NCBI GenBank assembly: GCA_905234605.1
Contig: CAJOIE010000003.1
Span: forward strand, 1 to 64,000
Reading direction: 5' to 3'
Origin: an uncultured Bacteroidaceae bacterium
GTDB taxonomy: Bacteria > Bacteroidota > Bacteroidia > Bacteroidales > Bacteroidaceae
DNA: 64,000 bases
Shown: positions 49,792 through 59,977 of the stretch, piece by piece
Numbering within the stretch: the stretch's first letter is position 1
Layout: each line of letters starts with the position of its first letter
Translations under genes and position numbers: made by a program
The notes under the pieces: generated by a model
Seen by the model: only the letters and a program-made list of their open reading frames with translations
What the model was told of the DNA's origin: nothing
Databases searched by the model: none

Positions 49792-50193
49792 CTACAGCAC
49801 ACGCCACTTGCCATCCTGTCGCACCATGGGCACGCCAAGCTGCTCGGATGCGCCGTCGGCAAAGATGAGCTGCAGAAACACGTGCGCCGTGTCGCCCCAG
49901 ATGGTGTCGCCGACAGGGGTCACCGAGGCGAGCCCACCATTCTCACTCTGCAAGAGGGCGGCATACTCCGCAGCCATGTCGCCGAGGGCCTGCAGCTGCT
50001 CCGTGTCAGCCGACACAGAGGCGGCAAGGCAGGACACATAGTCCGCATGGCGCCCCTCGGCAAGATACACATAACTGCGACAGGCAGCACGACGCACCTG
50101 CCTGTGCTCGCGCTCCATACGCCCCGAGCACGACAGCAACACGAGAAAAAGCAGCAGGATGACAGCAAAGGCTGACAAAGTGGCACGTTTCAT
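49792..50193 (-). CDS. Small hypothetical lipoprotein
   Basis: MKRATLSAFAVILLLFLVLLSC-SGRMEREHRQVRRAACRSYVYLAEGRHADYVSCLA. Confidence 0.7.
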   Translation of the reverse strand: MKRATLSAFAVILLLFLVLLSCSGRMEREHRQVRRAACRSYVYLAEGRHADYVSCLAASVSADTEQLQALGDMAAEYAALLQSENGGLASVTPVGDTIWGDTAHVFLQLIFADGASEQLGVPMVRQDGKWRVL

Positions 50194-50198
50194 GGCGG

Positions 50199-50206
50199 CA
50201 AAGTTA
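50199..50206 (-). promoter_or_regulatory. -7 element (TAACTTTG)
   Basis: CAAAGTTA on plus strand just upstream of 50193. Confidence 0.5.
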
Positions 50207-50427
50207 ATAAAGAATAGCACACGGGCGCTCCCTCTGGCACCAAAGAATGCAGGCCGCTGTGCAAACACGGGCACCAAGGCCGTCGTGACACCGTCATGAC
50301 ACAATGCCACACCCGCACTGACAGCCGCGCCACCGCTGGCACGCTATTTGCTGAGTTAAGGGCAGCCCGCACAACCGGACGCAACCACAGACTGAAACAT
50401 ATTAACAACAAAACAACAATACACACT

Positions 50428-52407
50428 ATGGGAAAGATTATCGGAATAGACCTGGGTACGACCAACTCCTGCGTATCCGTCTTCGAGGGCAACGAGCCCG
50501 TCGTCATTGCCAACAGCGAGGGCAAGCGCACCACCCCCTCCATCGTGGCATTCATGAAGGATGGTGAGCGCAAGGTGGGCGACCCCGCCAAGCGTCAGGC
50601 CATCACCAACCCCAAGAACACCATCTTCTCCATCAAGCGCTTCATGGGCGAGACCTACGACCAGGTGCAGAAGGAAATCTCACGCATGCCCTACCAGGTG
50701 GACCGCGGCGACAACAACACACCGCGCGTCAACATCGAAGGCCGCCTCTACACACCGCAGGAAATCAGTGCCATGATACTGCAAAAGATGAAGAAAACCG
50801 CTGAGGACTATCTGGGTCAGGAAGTGACCGAGGCCGTCATCACCGTGCCAGCCTACTTCAGCGACTCACAGCGTCAGGCCACCAAGGAAGCCGGCCAGAT
50901 TGCCGGACTCGACGTGAAGCGCATCGTCAACGAGCCCACGGCAGCCGCCCTGGCATACGGCGTAGACAAGGCCAACAAGGACATGAAGATAGCCGTGTTC
51001 GACCTCGGTGGCGGCACATTCGACATCTCCATCCTGGAATTCGGCAGCGGCGTGTTCGAAGTGCTCTCCACCAATGGCGACACACACCTCGGCGGCGACG
51101 ACTTCGACCAAGTGATAATAGACTGGATGGCATCCGAGTTCCGCAGCCAGGAAGGCGTCGACCTCAAGCAAGACCCCATGGCACTGCAGCGACTCAAGGA
51201 AGCTGCCGAGAAAGCCAAGATAGAGCTCTCCAGCAGCACCAGCACAGAGATCAACCTGCCATACATCACAGCCGTAGGCGGCGTGCCCAAGCACCTCGTG
51301 ATGACACTCACACGCGCCAAGTTCGAGCAACTGGCAGACAGCCTCATACAAGCATGCAAGGTGCCATGCCAGAAAGCCATGCAGGATGCAGGACTCAGCA
51401 ACAGCGACATCGACGAGGTCATCCTCGTGGGCGGCAGCTCACGCATACCAGCCATACAGAAGCTCGTCGAGGACTTCTTCGGCAAGGTGCCCAGCAAAGG
51501 CGTGAACCCCGATGAGGTCGTGGCCGTGGGCGCCAGCATCCAGGGAGCCATCCTCAACAAGGAAGAGGGCGTGGGCGACATCGTGCTCCTCGACGTGACC
51601 CCGCTGAGCATGGGCATCGAGACCCTCGGCGGAGTGATGACTCGCCTCATCGAAGCAAACACCACCATACCCTGCAAGAAGAGCGAAGTCTTCTCCACCG
51701 CAGCCGACAACCAGACCGAAGTGACCATCCACGTGCTTCAGGGCGAGCGCCCCATGGCAGCCCAGAACAAGAGCATCGGCCAGTTCAACCTCACAGGCAT
51801 AGCACCAGCACGTCGCGGAGTGCCACAGATTGAAGTCAGCTTCGACATCGACGCCAACGGCATACTGAAGGTCAGTGCCAAGGACAAGGCCACCGGCAAG
51901 GAGCAGGCCATACGCATCGAAGCCAGCAGCGGCCTCTCCAAGGAAGAAATCGAGCGCATGAAGGCAGAAGCCGAAGCCAATGCCGACGCCGACAAGCGCG
52001 AGCGTGAGAAAATCGACAAGCTCAACCAGGCCGACAGCATGATATTCCAAACAGAAAACATGCTCAAAGAAAGCGGCGACAAGCTCCCCGCCGACGTGAA
52101 AGCCGAGGTGGAAGCAGCCCTCAACAAACTACGCGATGCCCACAAGGCTCAGGACCTCGCAGCCATCGACGCCGCCACAGCAGAGCTCAACAACGCAGCA
52201 CAGAAGATGTACGCCGCAGCACAGCAGGCTGGTGCCGGACAGCCAGGAGCTGACTCCAACGGAGCACAGGGAGCACAAGGCAACCCCTTCAACGGTGCAA
52301 ACGGCCCCTTCAACGGTGCTCAAGGTGGAGCAGGCTTCAACGGCGGCACCCAGGGCAGCCAGCAAGGCGACAACATCCAGGACGCTGACTTTGAGGAGGT
52401 GAAGTAG
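50428..52407 (+). CDS. dnaK: Chaperone protein DnaK
   Basis: [42 protein letters not shown]; full-length Hsp70. Confidence 0.98.
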   Translation: MGKIIGIDLGTTNSCVSVFEGNEPVVIANSEGKRTTPSIVAFMKDGERKVGDPAKRQAITNPKNTIFSIKRFMGETYDQVQKEISRMPYQVDRGDNNTPRVNIEGRLYTPQEISAMILQKMKKTAEDYLGQEVTEAVITVPAYFSDSQRQATKEAGQIAGLDVKRIVNEPTAAALAYGVDKANKDMKIAVFDLGGGTFDISILEFGSGVFEVLSTNGDTHLGGDDFDQVIIDWMASEFRSQEGVDLKQDPMALQRLKEAAEKAKIELSSSTSTEINLPYITAVGGVPKHLVMTLTRAKFEQLADSLIQACKVPCQKAMQDAGLSNSDIDEVILVGGSSRIPAIQKLVEDFFGKVPSKGVNPDEVVAVGASIQGAILNKEEGVGDIVLLDVTPLSMGIETLGGVMTRLIEANTTIPCKKSEVFSTAADNQTEVTIHVLQGERPMAAQNKSIGQFNLTGIAPARRGVPQIEVSFDIDANGILKVSAKDKATGKEQAIRIEASSGLSKEEIERMKAEAEANADADKREREKIDKLNQADSMIFQTENMLKESGDKLPADVKAEVEAALNKLRDAHKAQDLAAIDAATAELNNAAQKMYAAAQQAGAGQPGADSNGAQGAQGNPFNGANGPFNGAQGGAGFNGGTQGSQQGDNIQDADFEEVK

Positions 52408-52447
52408 TACACCTTCAGGAATGACATAACGGCACAGCAGTCCATTC

Positions 52448-52487
52448 AGGAGGTGAACGCTAATCAGAGGTGTTCACCTCCTTTTTT
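52448..52487 (+). terminator. dnaK terminator
   Basis: AGGAGGTGAAC ... GTTCACCTCCT followed by TTTTT. Confidence 0.85.
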
Positions 52488-52522
52488 ATCCTGTTGTCCC
52501 AACAGCATCGGGCAGGATGTTG

Positions 52523-52530
52523 TATCTTTG
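52523..52530 (+). promoter_or_regulatory. -7 element (TATCTTTG)
   Basis: TATCTTTGC upstream of ATG at 52613. Confidence 0.6.
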
Positions 52531-52612
52531 CTGACAGATGTCAACAGCCACCCGATGCAGCTATTGCGTCGGGTGCCGCACTCTACATATTATTTATTCT
52601 CAACGCCTCGAC

Positions 52613-54379
52613 ATGGAAACGAACAGACAGAACAGCGATATGCCAGCATCAGTGGTCACCGCCAACGGCATCACCATCACCCGCCAACAGATGGAAGAGG
52701 CCTATAGCACGCTGACCAAGATGAAGCCTCTCAACTACCTCAACTTCGACACCTTCCGTGAAAACCTTGAGGCAGCCCTCCACTGCAAGCTCGACACGGA
52801 GGAGCTGCGCACGGCTGTGCTTGAGATGTGCCCTTCAACCAACTTCTTCAACAATCCAAATGGGTACCAATGGAACAATAACGGTATCATAGAGTTTGTC
52901 CCACATGCTTTCCGCGCCACAGCTCTCAAGCGGCAGCTTGCCGGCGAGCAGGCTGTAGCGGCATCATCCGCCACTAAGGACGAACAGACAATTGCTCCGC
53001 AGGCTAAAGTCCAGGGTCCGTCGGGCACCGAGGCCAAGGGCATAAAGCATGCCCAGTCTGTGGCTAACCATGCAAATGCTGAGGCGGACACAGCGATGCC
53101 GACCGATGAGCCACTGGCTACGTTGCGCAGTGTGTATGCTACCCTCGAAGCCTACTCTAATGGTTTCCGCGACCTGGACCTTTTCCATACTAAGTACGAA
53201 CAGCAGACAGGCAGTAGCATCGGCCTCGACGACTTCAAGAAACTGATACGAGGCCATTGTCCGAGGGTCAACTTCTGGGACACGGAGAAGGGAGGCCCGT
53301 TTGTCACGCCATCAGGAGCTACTATCGACAATGCTTTCCGCGCCAACGAGCTGCAAGACGGTGGAATGAAGGCTGGCGACAAGACGCCCGCTCCAAGCAG
53401 GCCCTTGAATGCCCACCAGCTGCTGCTTCAGTTTGCCTATTTCCAGCCTTTCGGCAAGCTCGACGGTCTGCAGCACGCTATCGACCTGCTGGCCAGCAAG
53501 GCCCTGCCTGAGAAATGGAGCTATGGCAGGGGTGCCGACGTGAGCCATCCCATCTTGCGCAACTACCTGCTGCTCACATTCCAACGCCTTATGGCCGAGG
53601 ATGAGGCGAACCGCTCCAACTCTATGTGGAAGACAAAGATCCGCGAGTCGGCCGACGGCAAATGGGTGGTTTTCAACACGGGCCTGGTCGACATATTGTA
53701 CGAACCCATATATGCTCTTTTCTGTCAGAACATCAACAAGGATAAGCAGCATTGGAAGTTCGACACTTTTGTGGAAAGCCGTGATGTACGTCATCAGGAA
53801 ATAGTGCGCATCTTCGGCACCGACCTTCCCGAGCCTGCCCATTATTACAATTCCACGTCCGAGCTGGTCTATGATGTTAAAGCCGAGATAGGGTCGTTCA
53901 ACTGGAAGCACTTCATAGATCACTGTGCTCGTATTCCTCTCGATTTCCTGCGCGACAACGTGACGGGCTTCGACTTCAGTGCCGAGCCAAAGAACGCACA
54001 CTTCTATAAGGCTCTGGCTGCCCACATCAACGACCCTGCCAACACTCGCAGCTTCAACCGCATCAAGAACCGCATAGAGGATGCCATAGCCTATGCCGTC
54101 AAGCGTGTGCGGTGGAACTTCAAGACAGCCATCCCCATCTATTACCCTACCCTGCAGCGTATCTCACTCCTGCTGCCACTCAGCCTGACGGAGCACAACG
54201 ACAATCAGATAGACGTGGCTCTGGTGCTCGAAGCCACTCCTTCGGGTGCCTATATTGCGCACACTATCCTCACGCTTCAGATGGCCTACACCAATGCCCG
54301 CCTCATCACCAGGCCCGACAGTGACTGGCTGCTGGCTGAAAGCATCTCTGCCCATAGCAGCATTGCTGAAGAGGAATAA
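52613..54379 (+). CDS. DUF3825-like protein with two N-terminal repeat modules
   Basis: C-terminal GKWVVFNTGLVDILYEPIYALFCQN, VRWNFKTAIPIYYP, LTLQMAYTNARLITRPDSDWL; duplicated N-terminal modules. Confidence 0.6.
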   Translation: METNRQNSDMPASVVTANGITITRQQMEEAYSTLTKMKPLNYLNFDTFRENLEAALHCKLDTEELRTAVLEMCPSTNFFNNPNGYQWNNNGIIEFVPHAFRATALKRQLAGEQAVAASSATKDEQTIAPQAKVQGPSGTEAKGIKHAQSVANHANAEADTAMPTDEPLATLRSVYATLEAYSNGFRDLDLFHTKYEQQTGSSIGLDDFKKLIRGHCPRVNFWDTEKGGPFVTPSGATIDNAFRANELQDGGMKAGDKTPAPSRPLNAHQLLLQFAYFQPFGKLDGLQHAIDLLASKALPEKWSYGRGADVSHPILRNYLLLTFQRLMAEDEANRSNSMWKTKIRESADGKWVVFNTGLVDILYEPIYALFCQNINKDKQHWKFDTFVESRDVRHQEIVRIFGTDLPEPAHYYNSTSELVYDVKAEIGSFNWKHFIDHCARIPLDFLRDNVTGFDFSAEPKNAHFYKALAAHINDPANTRSFNRIKNRIEDAIAYAVKRVRWNFKTAIPIYYPTLQRISLLLPLSLTEHNDNQIDVALVLEATPSGAYIAHTILTLQMAYTNARLITRPDSDWLLAESISAHSSIAEEE

Positions 54380-54434
54380 CTCCTCACTCCTCTGCCCATA
54401 GCAGCATTGCAGAAGAGGAGTGATTTCTCACTCC
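54347..54434. repeat. 44-bp imperfect tandem duplication over the convergent gene ends
   Basis: TCTGCCCATAGCAGCATTGC at 54347 and 54391; second copy forms GAGGAGTGA-tttc-TCACTCCTC (54415-54436). Confidence 0.85.
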
Positions 54435-55096
54435 TCCTTCTTGCTTTCTGCGCGAAAGGCAGCCATCGTTTCAGCACGTAGTGCAGGGTCGGCGAATGCC
54501 CCCGTGTAATGCATTGTCGCTGTCTCTGCGTCCTGCTTGGCAACGCCACGCATCTGCATGCACAGGTGTCGTGCCTCCACCAGCACCATTACTCCACGCG
54601 GCGCAAGTGCTTCCTGCATGCACAGGGCTATCTGCTGTGTCATGCGCTCCTGCACTTGGAGGCGATGGCTGAAGGTGTTCACTATGCGTGCTATTTTGCT
54701 CAGGCCTGTTATGTGCCCGTCTGGTATATATGCCACATGCACATGTCCGAAGAAGGGCAGCAGATGGTGTTCGCACAGGGAATAGAACTCTATGCCGCGC
54801 ACAACCACCATGTTGTGGTATTGCTCATCGAAGAGTGCCGAGCGCAGTATGGCGACAGGGTCTTCGCCGTAGCCACGCGTGAGCTCTGCCCACGCACGCG
54901 CCACTCTCTGTGGTGTCTTCACCAGTCCCTCGCGCTGAGGGTCTTCTCCGAGCAGACTGAGTATGGCTGTGTAATGGTCTGTCAGGGCAGCCATGCGTTC
55001 CTCCTGACTCATAGGCTGTTGTGTATGCATCTGTAGCACAGGCTTTGCGGCCTGTTCTTTGCTATAAAAGCATGTGAGCACGTGCATGCCCGCCAT
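54428..55096 (-). CDS. folE: GTP cyclohydrolase I
   Basis: [81 protein letters not shown]. Confidence 0.96.
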   Translation of the reverse strand: MAGMHVLTCFYSKEQAAKPVLQMHTQQPMSQEERMAALTDHYTAILSLLGEDPQREGLVKTPQRVARAWAELTRGYGEDPVAILRSALFDEQYHNMVVVRGIEFYSLCEHHLLPFFGHVHVAYIPDGHITGLSKIARIVNTFSHRLQVQERMTQQIALCMQEALAPRGVMVLVEARHLCMQMRGVAKQDAETATMHYTGAFADPALRAETMAAFRAESKKEE

Positions 55097-55107
55097 GCTT
55101 CAGGCTG

Positions 55108-55644
55108 TCAGTAGCTGATAACTATCTTGCTCTTCACTATGCTTGCCTCGCGGAACTTCTGTGTCTGGCGCATGCGCCGCAGCATGTCGGTGGCTTCTTC
55201 GTAGCTCTTGAAGTCGCCCACCCTGCATATCCAGCGCGGGCTGATGAAGTGGGTGTATACTGCCACTTCGGGGAAGTCGCTCCTCACGAGGTTGGCCATG
55301 TGGTAGGCTTCGGCTTTCGATCTGCGGTCGTTGCCGCCGGCATAGACTTGAATGCGGTAGCCGTTGGTGCGCAGGCGGTGTGTGGCTGCGCCGTTTGTCC
55401 CCGCGGCGGTCTCTGTGGCGGTGCCTGCCGACGCGGCTGCCGTAGTGTTGGCGTCGGCGGTCGGTGTCGTGGCCTGCCCTGGTGCACGTGTCTTGCCGTT
55501 GACGAGTGCCGTGAGCTCTGCGTCCTGGTGCAACACCACCGTTCCCTCACCCGCGTTGCGGCGGGTGAGGTGCTCGGTGAATGTCTGCTGGGCGTGGATG
55601 CTACAGCAGAGTGCAGAGAGGACGACAGCTACTGCTATCTTCAT
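55108..55644 (-). CDS. SPOR-domain-containing secreted protein
   Basis: Signal peptide [20 protein letters not shown]-terminal [57 protein letters not shown]. Confidence 0.88.
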   Translation of the reverse strand: MKIAVAVVLSALCCSIHAQQTFTEHLTRRNAGEGTVVLHQDAELTALVNGKTRAPGQATTPTADANTTAAASAGTATETAAGTNGAATHRLRTNGYRIQVYAGGNDRRSKAEAYHMANLVRSDFPEVAVYTHFISPRWICRVGDFKSYEEATDMLRRMRQTQKFREASIVKSKIVISY

Positions 55645-56399
55645 TTCCAGGCGTCGATAATACCCTTGAAGTCGGCACACTTGAGCGATGCGCCGCCGAT
55701 GAGGCCACCGTCCACGTCGGGCTTTGCAAAGAGCTCGCGTGCGTTGCTGGGCTTGCAGCTGCCGCCATAGAGTATGGAGATGTTCTCGGCAGCCTGCTCG
55801 CCGAAGCGGCCGGCTATGCAGCCACGGATGAAGGCGTGCATGTCCTCGGCCTGCTCGGATGTGGCTGTCTTGCCAGTGCCGATGGCCCACACGGGCTCAT
55901 AGGCGAGGATGATGTTCTGGAGCTCGTCGGCTGTGAAGTCGAAGAGGCTGTCGGCAAGTTGTGAGCCCACCACCTCGTTCTGGCGGCCGGCCTCACGCTC
56001 CTCGAGTACCTCGCCGATGCAGAATATTACCTTGAGGCCGTTGGCAAGTGCCAGACGCACTTTCTCCTTGAGGAGCTCGGCGGTCTCGCCGTAGTACTGA
56101 CGGCGCTCGGAGTGGCCGAGTATGACGTAGTCTGCGCCTGTGCTCTTGACTTGTGCGGCACTGACTTCGCCCGTGTAGGCTCCTTTCTCCTTGTCGGCGC
56201 AGTTCTCTGCGCCTACGCCTATCACTGTGCCGGCCACGGCATCGGCCACCTTGGCCAGGTGGATGAACGGCGTGCAGATGACAACGTCGCAAGCGGGTGC
56301 GTCGGCAGCCAGGGCTGCCTTGAGTTCATTGGCCAGAGTGAGGCCTTCCTGCAGGTTGAGGTTCATCTTCCAGTTGCCTGCTACAATCTTCTTTCTCAT
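55641..56399 (-). CDS. tpiA: Triose-phosphate isomerase
   Basis: [61 protein letters not shown]. Confidence 0.97.
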   Translation of the reverse strand: MRKKIVAGNWKMNLNLQEGLTLANELKAALAADAPACDVVICTPFIHLAKVADAVAGTVIGVGAENCADKEKGAYTGEVSAAQVKSTGADYVILGHSERRQYYGETAELLKEKVRLALANGLKVIFCIGEVLEEREAGRQNEVVGSQLADSLFDFTADELQNIILAYEPVWAIGTGKTATSEQAEDMHAFIRGCIAGRFGEQAAENISILYGGSCKPSNARELFAKPDVDGGLIGGASLKCADFKGIIDAWK

Positions 56400-56452
56400 G
56401 TCGGTCTGAGGGTTTATGGTTTGGTTGCTATGGTTGCTTTCTCTATTGGCTG

Positions 56453-56460
56453 CAAAGGTA
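56453..56460 (-). promoter_or_regulatory. -7 element (TACCTTTG) for tpiA
   Basis: CAAAGGTA on plus strand. Confidence 0.65.
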
Positions 56461-56586
56461 GGCAAATCTGCCAAACGGAGCACTCGCAAGAGGCAAATCC
56501 TGTAGCCACATCGTTGCATGCCGGCAGTTTTGGACTGTTTTGGCTGCATCTGTCGGCGCAAGAGTCGGTAGCCACTGCGGCCGACA

Positions 56587-56663
56587 CCCTGCACCCACAT
56601 CGCCATCACCCTGCACCGTGGTATGCAAACAGGGTGCAGGGAGTTTGTCATCACCCTGCACCC
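56587..56663. repeat. Four-unit TGCA-core array (77 bp), locus 4
   Basis: CCCTGCACCC 56587, CCCTGCACCG 56609, GGGTGCAGGG 56632, CCCTGCACCC 56654; spacing 22/23/22. Confidence 0.9.
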
Positions 56664-56745
56664 TGTCGGAGCTGCTTCATGCTATGTTCTGACGGTTTCC
56701 GTGCAGCCTCCTCCTGCGACACACACCAGAGTGTCGCCGACAGGA

Positions 56746-59700
56746 CTACTGCACGACGATTTTCTGCCCGCGGACGATGTAGATGCCACGGCGCAACGTG
56801 CGTGTGGCATTGGTGCTGACAGTGCGCCCGGCAAGGTCGCAGCAGGCGGCTTCGCGACTGTCGGCCTTAGGCATGAGGTCTGTACCCACCCTGATGCCAT
56901 CCTGGCTGATGATGAATGCCTCGAAGCCGTCGGCATCGGCTGTGGGGAGGCTCAGGTAGGCCCGTCCGGCAGCGAGCGTGCCGGTCGAGGTGATGGGGTA
57001 GAAGCCTGTGCCGTGGTAGCCGTTCATCAGGATGAAGTTGCTGTTGCTGCCGGTGGTGGGGCTCACGGTGGCGGCCGCCGTCACGCCTACGAGTTTATTG
57101 CCGCTGATGGCTGAGGTGGTGCCTGTGGCATAGGGCACCTCATGGTCGCCCGCCTCGCCATGGAGCAAGAGCCCTGTCTGCGCAGGCACGGCAGCTGCCA
57201 CAGGCGTCAGTGCCACGAGGCCGAAGTTGCCTGCGTCGCTCACCGCTGTCACGGCATAGGCGTCCAAGCCCTGCACCTGGCTGAAGTCGAGCGCACTTGT
57301 GCTGGCATAGGTGGTGTAGTCGCTGCTCATGCTGACGAGCACACCTGTAGCGGCATAGTCGTCACGGTGCGCCTCGGTGGTCGCCGTCTGCCGCAGCAGG
57401 GCGGTCAGGGGTGACGTGAGGTCGGGCGTGAGGGCGTAGTTGTCGTAGATGAGCCAGCGGCCTCCGTCGTCGTTGTTCCACATGGAGACGGGGCCGCCGT
57501 CGGCCTCGGCGAACTGTGGGGCTGCGCACACCTGAGTGTGCTCTTTATAGGAAGTGCTCTGTGCCGAGAGCACGAAGTAGCCGTCGCCCCTCGTGATGGT
57601 CACCGGCACAGGCGTGGATGAGAGCGTGGAGTGATAGGCGGGGCTGAGGTACTTCCTTGCACCTATATTATATATATAGTACCGGCCCGGGTATTCCTCC
57701 GAGGTGAGTATGCGCCAGTTGGCGGCAGCCGTCTGCACGGGCATTGCCTGCCGGTAGAGGTCGAGACAGTCGGAAGCGTGACCGCTGCCCGCGGCAGGAG
57801 CTGCGTTGCGCAGTGTGGGCATGTCGTCGTCGCCTGCCACCAGTGCGCCGTAGCCCACGGCGTTGCTGATGTAGTAGGCACGCTCGGCACTGATGTGAGC
57901 CACCTCGGAGAGCTCGCCATACTTGAGCCTACGGCCGTCGGCGGCCAGAGCCGTCAGGGCGGCAGTGAGCTGCTCCGACGTCGTGGCCGTGGAGGCCAGC
58001 AGCGTGCTCACGGCAGAGAGGCGCGTGGCTGTCAGCCAGTCGGTGGTGTCGTAGCCGTTGAAGGTGTCGGCGGCATCGACATAGCTCTGCGCCAGAGCCT
58101 TCAAGGCCTCGAGGTTCTTCTGGTAGAAAGCTATCTCGCCGATGACAAGGTAACGCTGGCCATTGCCCTCGGTGAAGTCGAACCTGATGCGCGACGTGGT
58201 GACCGGGCTGGCAAAGGCTATCGTCTGTGTGTCGGCGGCATCGAGGCTGTAGGTGCCTACGGCTGCCCATGTGGTGCCGTTGTCAGAGACCGACACCTTC
58301 ACGGTCTTGGCCGAATAGGCTGTGGAGCGTCCGCTGGGCAGGCTCAGCGTGACCTGGTCGATGGTGATGTCGCCGTCGTGCAAGAGTGTGAGCGAATGCG
58401 GATAGCTGCTCTGGCTCCAGGCCCACTGCGTGTGCCAGTATGTCGTGGCATCGCCGTCCACAGCCTGTGCGGCCCTTCCGTTGGTGCCCTCGCCGGCCGT
58501 CTCCTGCGACGAACAAGCCGTCACCGTCCAGCCTTCGTTGCCGAGCTCGGTAAGCGTGCTGTTCACCGCGAGCTGCATGCGCTGTTCCTCCTGCGCAAGC
58601 ATGGCAGGGGCGATGTCGCGGTCGAGGAGTGCCTGGAGCGTGGCGTCGTCGGGCACGATGCCGTCGGGCTCGCGGTAGGCAATCAGCGTGCCGCCGGCCT
58701 GTGCCGTGTTATAAAGATAGCCGCCGCTCTGCATGTACATGGCAGGCTCGCCGCCGAAGTCGTCCACGGCCGTCTGCATGATGTCGTTGCGTGCGCCGTC
58801 GGCAGTGCCGCCGTCGGTGTGGCCCCACCAGAACGAGTTGCGGTTGTACCACTTGCCGCTCTGCATGGAACGCGTGAAGATGCGCCGGTAGTAGGCCTTG
58901 TGGGGAGCGTTGCCCTGACTGGTGTTGTAGCGGGTGAACTCCTCAAGGAAGGCGTTGCTCGGGTTGATGTAGTTGATGCGGCCTGCCTCGCGCATGGTGC
59001 CTATGTAGTGCCACTCTGTGTCGACACCCTCGGCCATATACCAGGCAGAGAGGAGGGTGTTGTCGTAGGTGGTGCCGTCGCTGAGTGTTATCTGCTCAGG
59101 GCGCGTGTTGACCAGGAAGCGCACCCATGTGCCCGGCTGCCACAGGTTGCCGTTGAGCAGGATGTGCGTGCCTGTGCCCTCACCGCCGAAGCGCTCGGCC
59201 GTGACACTCTCGGCATCGCCGTGAGCAACGATGCCACTGCGCTTGAAGTCGGCCAGAGTGGGGTCGGAATCGGTGTCGCCGGCATCCCATGCAGAGAATA
59301 TGACGGTGCGATTGGTGGTGGCACCGTTGCCGCCATTGTTCTGTATGCCTATATACCATCCCGATGAAGCCAGACTCTCCACATAAGTGCCGAGGAAGTC
59401 GGCGTCCACAGGCAGGAGCACCTCGTCGTAGGCCCAGTCGAAGGCGTTGCCCTCAGGCATCTGCACGTTGGTGGAGCCGAAGCCGTTAAGGTGGAGCGAC
59501 GGTGCCGAGCGCCACGAGGCCAGCCAGACATTGATGTTGTTGCCGCTGACCGACGTGGTGGCAGTGACAGTGAAGTCCGCCAGAGCAGTCACGCCTGCCG
59601 TGCCGCCGCTGAGAGCCCAGCGGTACCACCCTTCCTGCGGAGCCGTGAAGGCAAACGATGATGCGGCGGCAGAGGCAAGGAGTGTGGTGCCTGTGGTCAT

Positions 59701-59967
59701 GTCGCGGACACTGACCTGCAAGGCGGTGTTGGCCGACGTGACGGCAAAACTGCCCTTGGGACAATGCACATAGAAGACAGGCACGTAGCCGTCGTCGGGC
59801 CAATAGGCTGAATAGGCCACGGCATGGGTCGATGCCCCAGAGACCGTCTCGATGTATCCGCCCGACGTGCCGTTTGGAGCCACCGCGATGGTCCACGACG
59901 TGCCGTCGGCAAAGGCGTTGCCCATAGATACCACTACGGCAAGCAAGATGGCAAGCAGGTGTTTCAT
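56746..59967 (-). CDS. Large secreted protein with DUF3472-like and F5/8 type C (discoidin)-like domains and T9SS-like tail
   Basis: Signal peptide MKHLLAILLAVVVSMGNAFA; NSFWWGHTDGGTADGARNDIMQTAVDDFGGEPAMYMQSGGY; AAQAVDGDATTYWHTQWAW discoidin signature; C-terminal LAGRTVSTNATRTLRRGIYIVRGQKIVVQ. Confidence 0.82.
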   Translation of the reverse strand: MKHLLAILLAVVVSMGNAFADGTSWTIAVAPNGTSGGYIETVSGASTHAVAYSAYWPDDGYVPVFYVHCPKGSFAVTSANTALQVSVRDMTTGTTLLASAAASSFAFTAPQEGWYRWALSGGTAGVTALADFTVTATTSVSGNNINVWLASWRSAPSLHLNGFGSTNVQMPEGNAFDWAYDEVLLPVDADFLGTYVESLASSGWYIGIQNNGGNGATTNRTVIFSAWDAGDTDSDPTLADFKRSGIVAHGDAESVTAERFGGEGTGTHILLNGNLWQPGTWVRFLVNTRPEQITLSDGTTYDNTLLSAWYMAEGVDTEWHYIGTMREAGRINYINPSNAFLEEFTRYNTSQGNAPHKAYYRRIFTRSMQSGKWYNRNSFWWGHTDGGTADGARNDIMQTAVDDFGGEPAMYMQSGGYLYNTAQAGGTLIAYREPDGIVPDDATLQALLDRDIAPAMLAQEEQRMQLAVNSTLTELGNEGWTVTACSSQETAGEGTNGRAAQAVDGDATTYWHTQWAWSQSSYPHSLTLLHDGDITIDQVTLSLPSGRSTAYSAKTVKVSVSDNGTTWAAVGTYSLDAADTQTIAFASPVTTSRIRFDFTEGNGQRYLVIGEIAFYQKNLEALKALAQSYVDAADTFNGYDTTDWLTATRLSAVSTLLASTATTSEQLTAALTALAADGRRLKYGELSEVAHISAERAYYISNAVGYGALVAGDDDMPTLRNAAPAAGSGHASDCLDLYRQAMPVQTAAANWRILTSEEYPGRYYIYNIGARKYLSPAYHSTLSSTPVPVTITRGDGYFVLSAQSTSYKEHTQVCAAPQFAEADGGPVSMWNNDDGGRWLIYDNYALTPDLTSPLTALLRQTATTEAHRDDYAATGVLVSMSSDYTTYASTSALDFSQVQGLDAYAVTAVSDAGNFGLVALTPVAAAVPAQTGLLLHGEAGDHEVPYATGTTSAISGNKLVGVTAAATVSPTTGSNSNFILMNGYHGTGFYPITSTGTLAAGRAYLSLPTADADGFEAFIISQDGIRVGTDLMPKADSREAACCDLAGRTVSTNATRTLRRGIYIVRGQKIVVQ

Positions 59968-59977
59968 AGGAGTTGCA

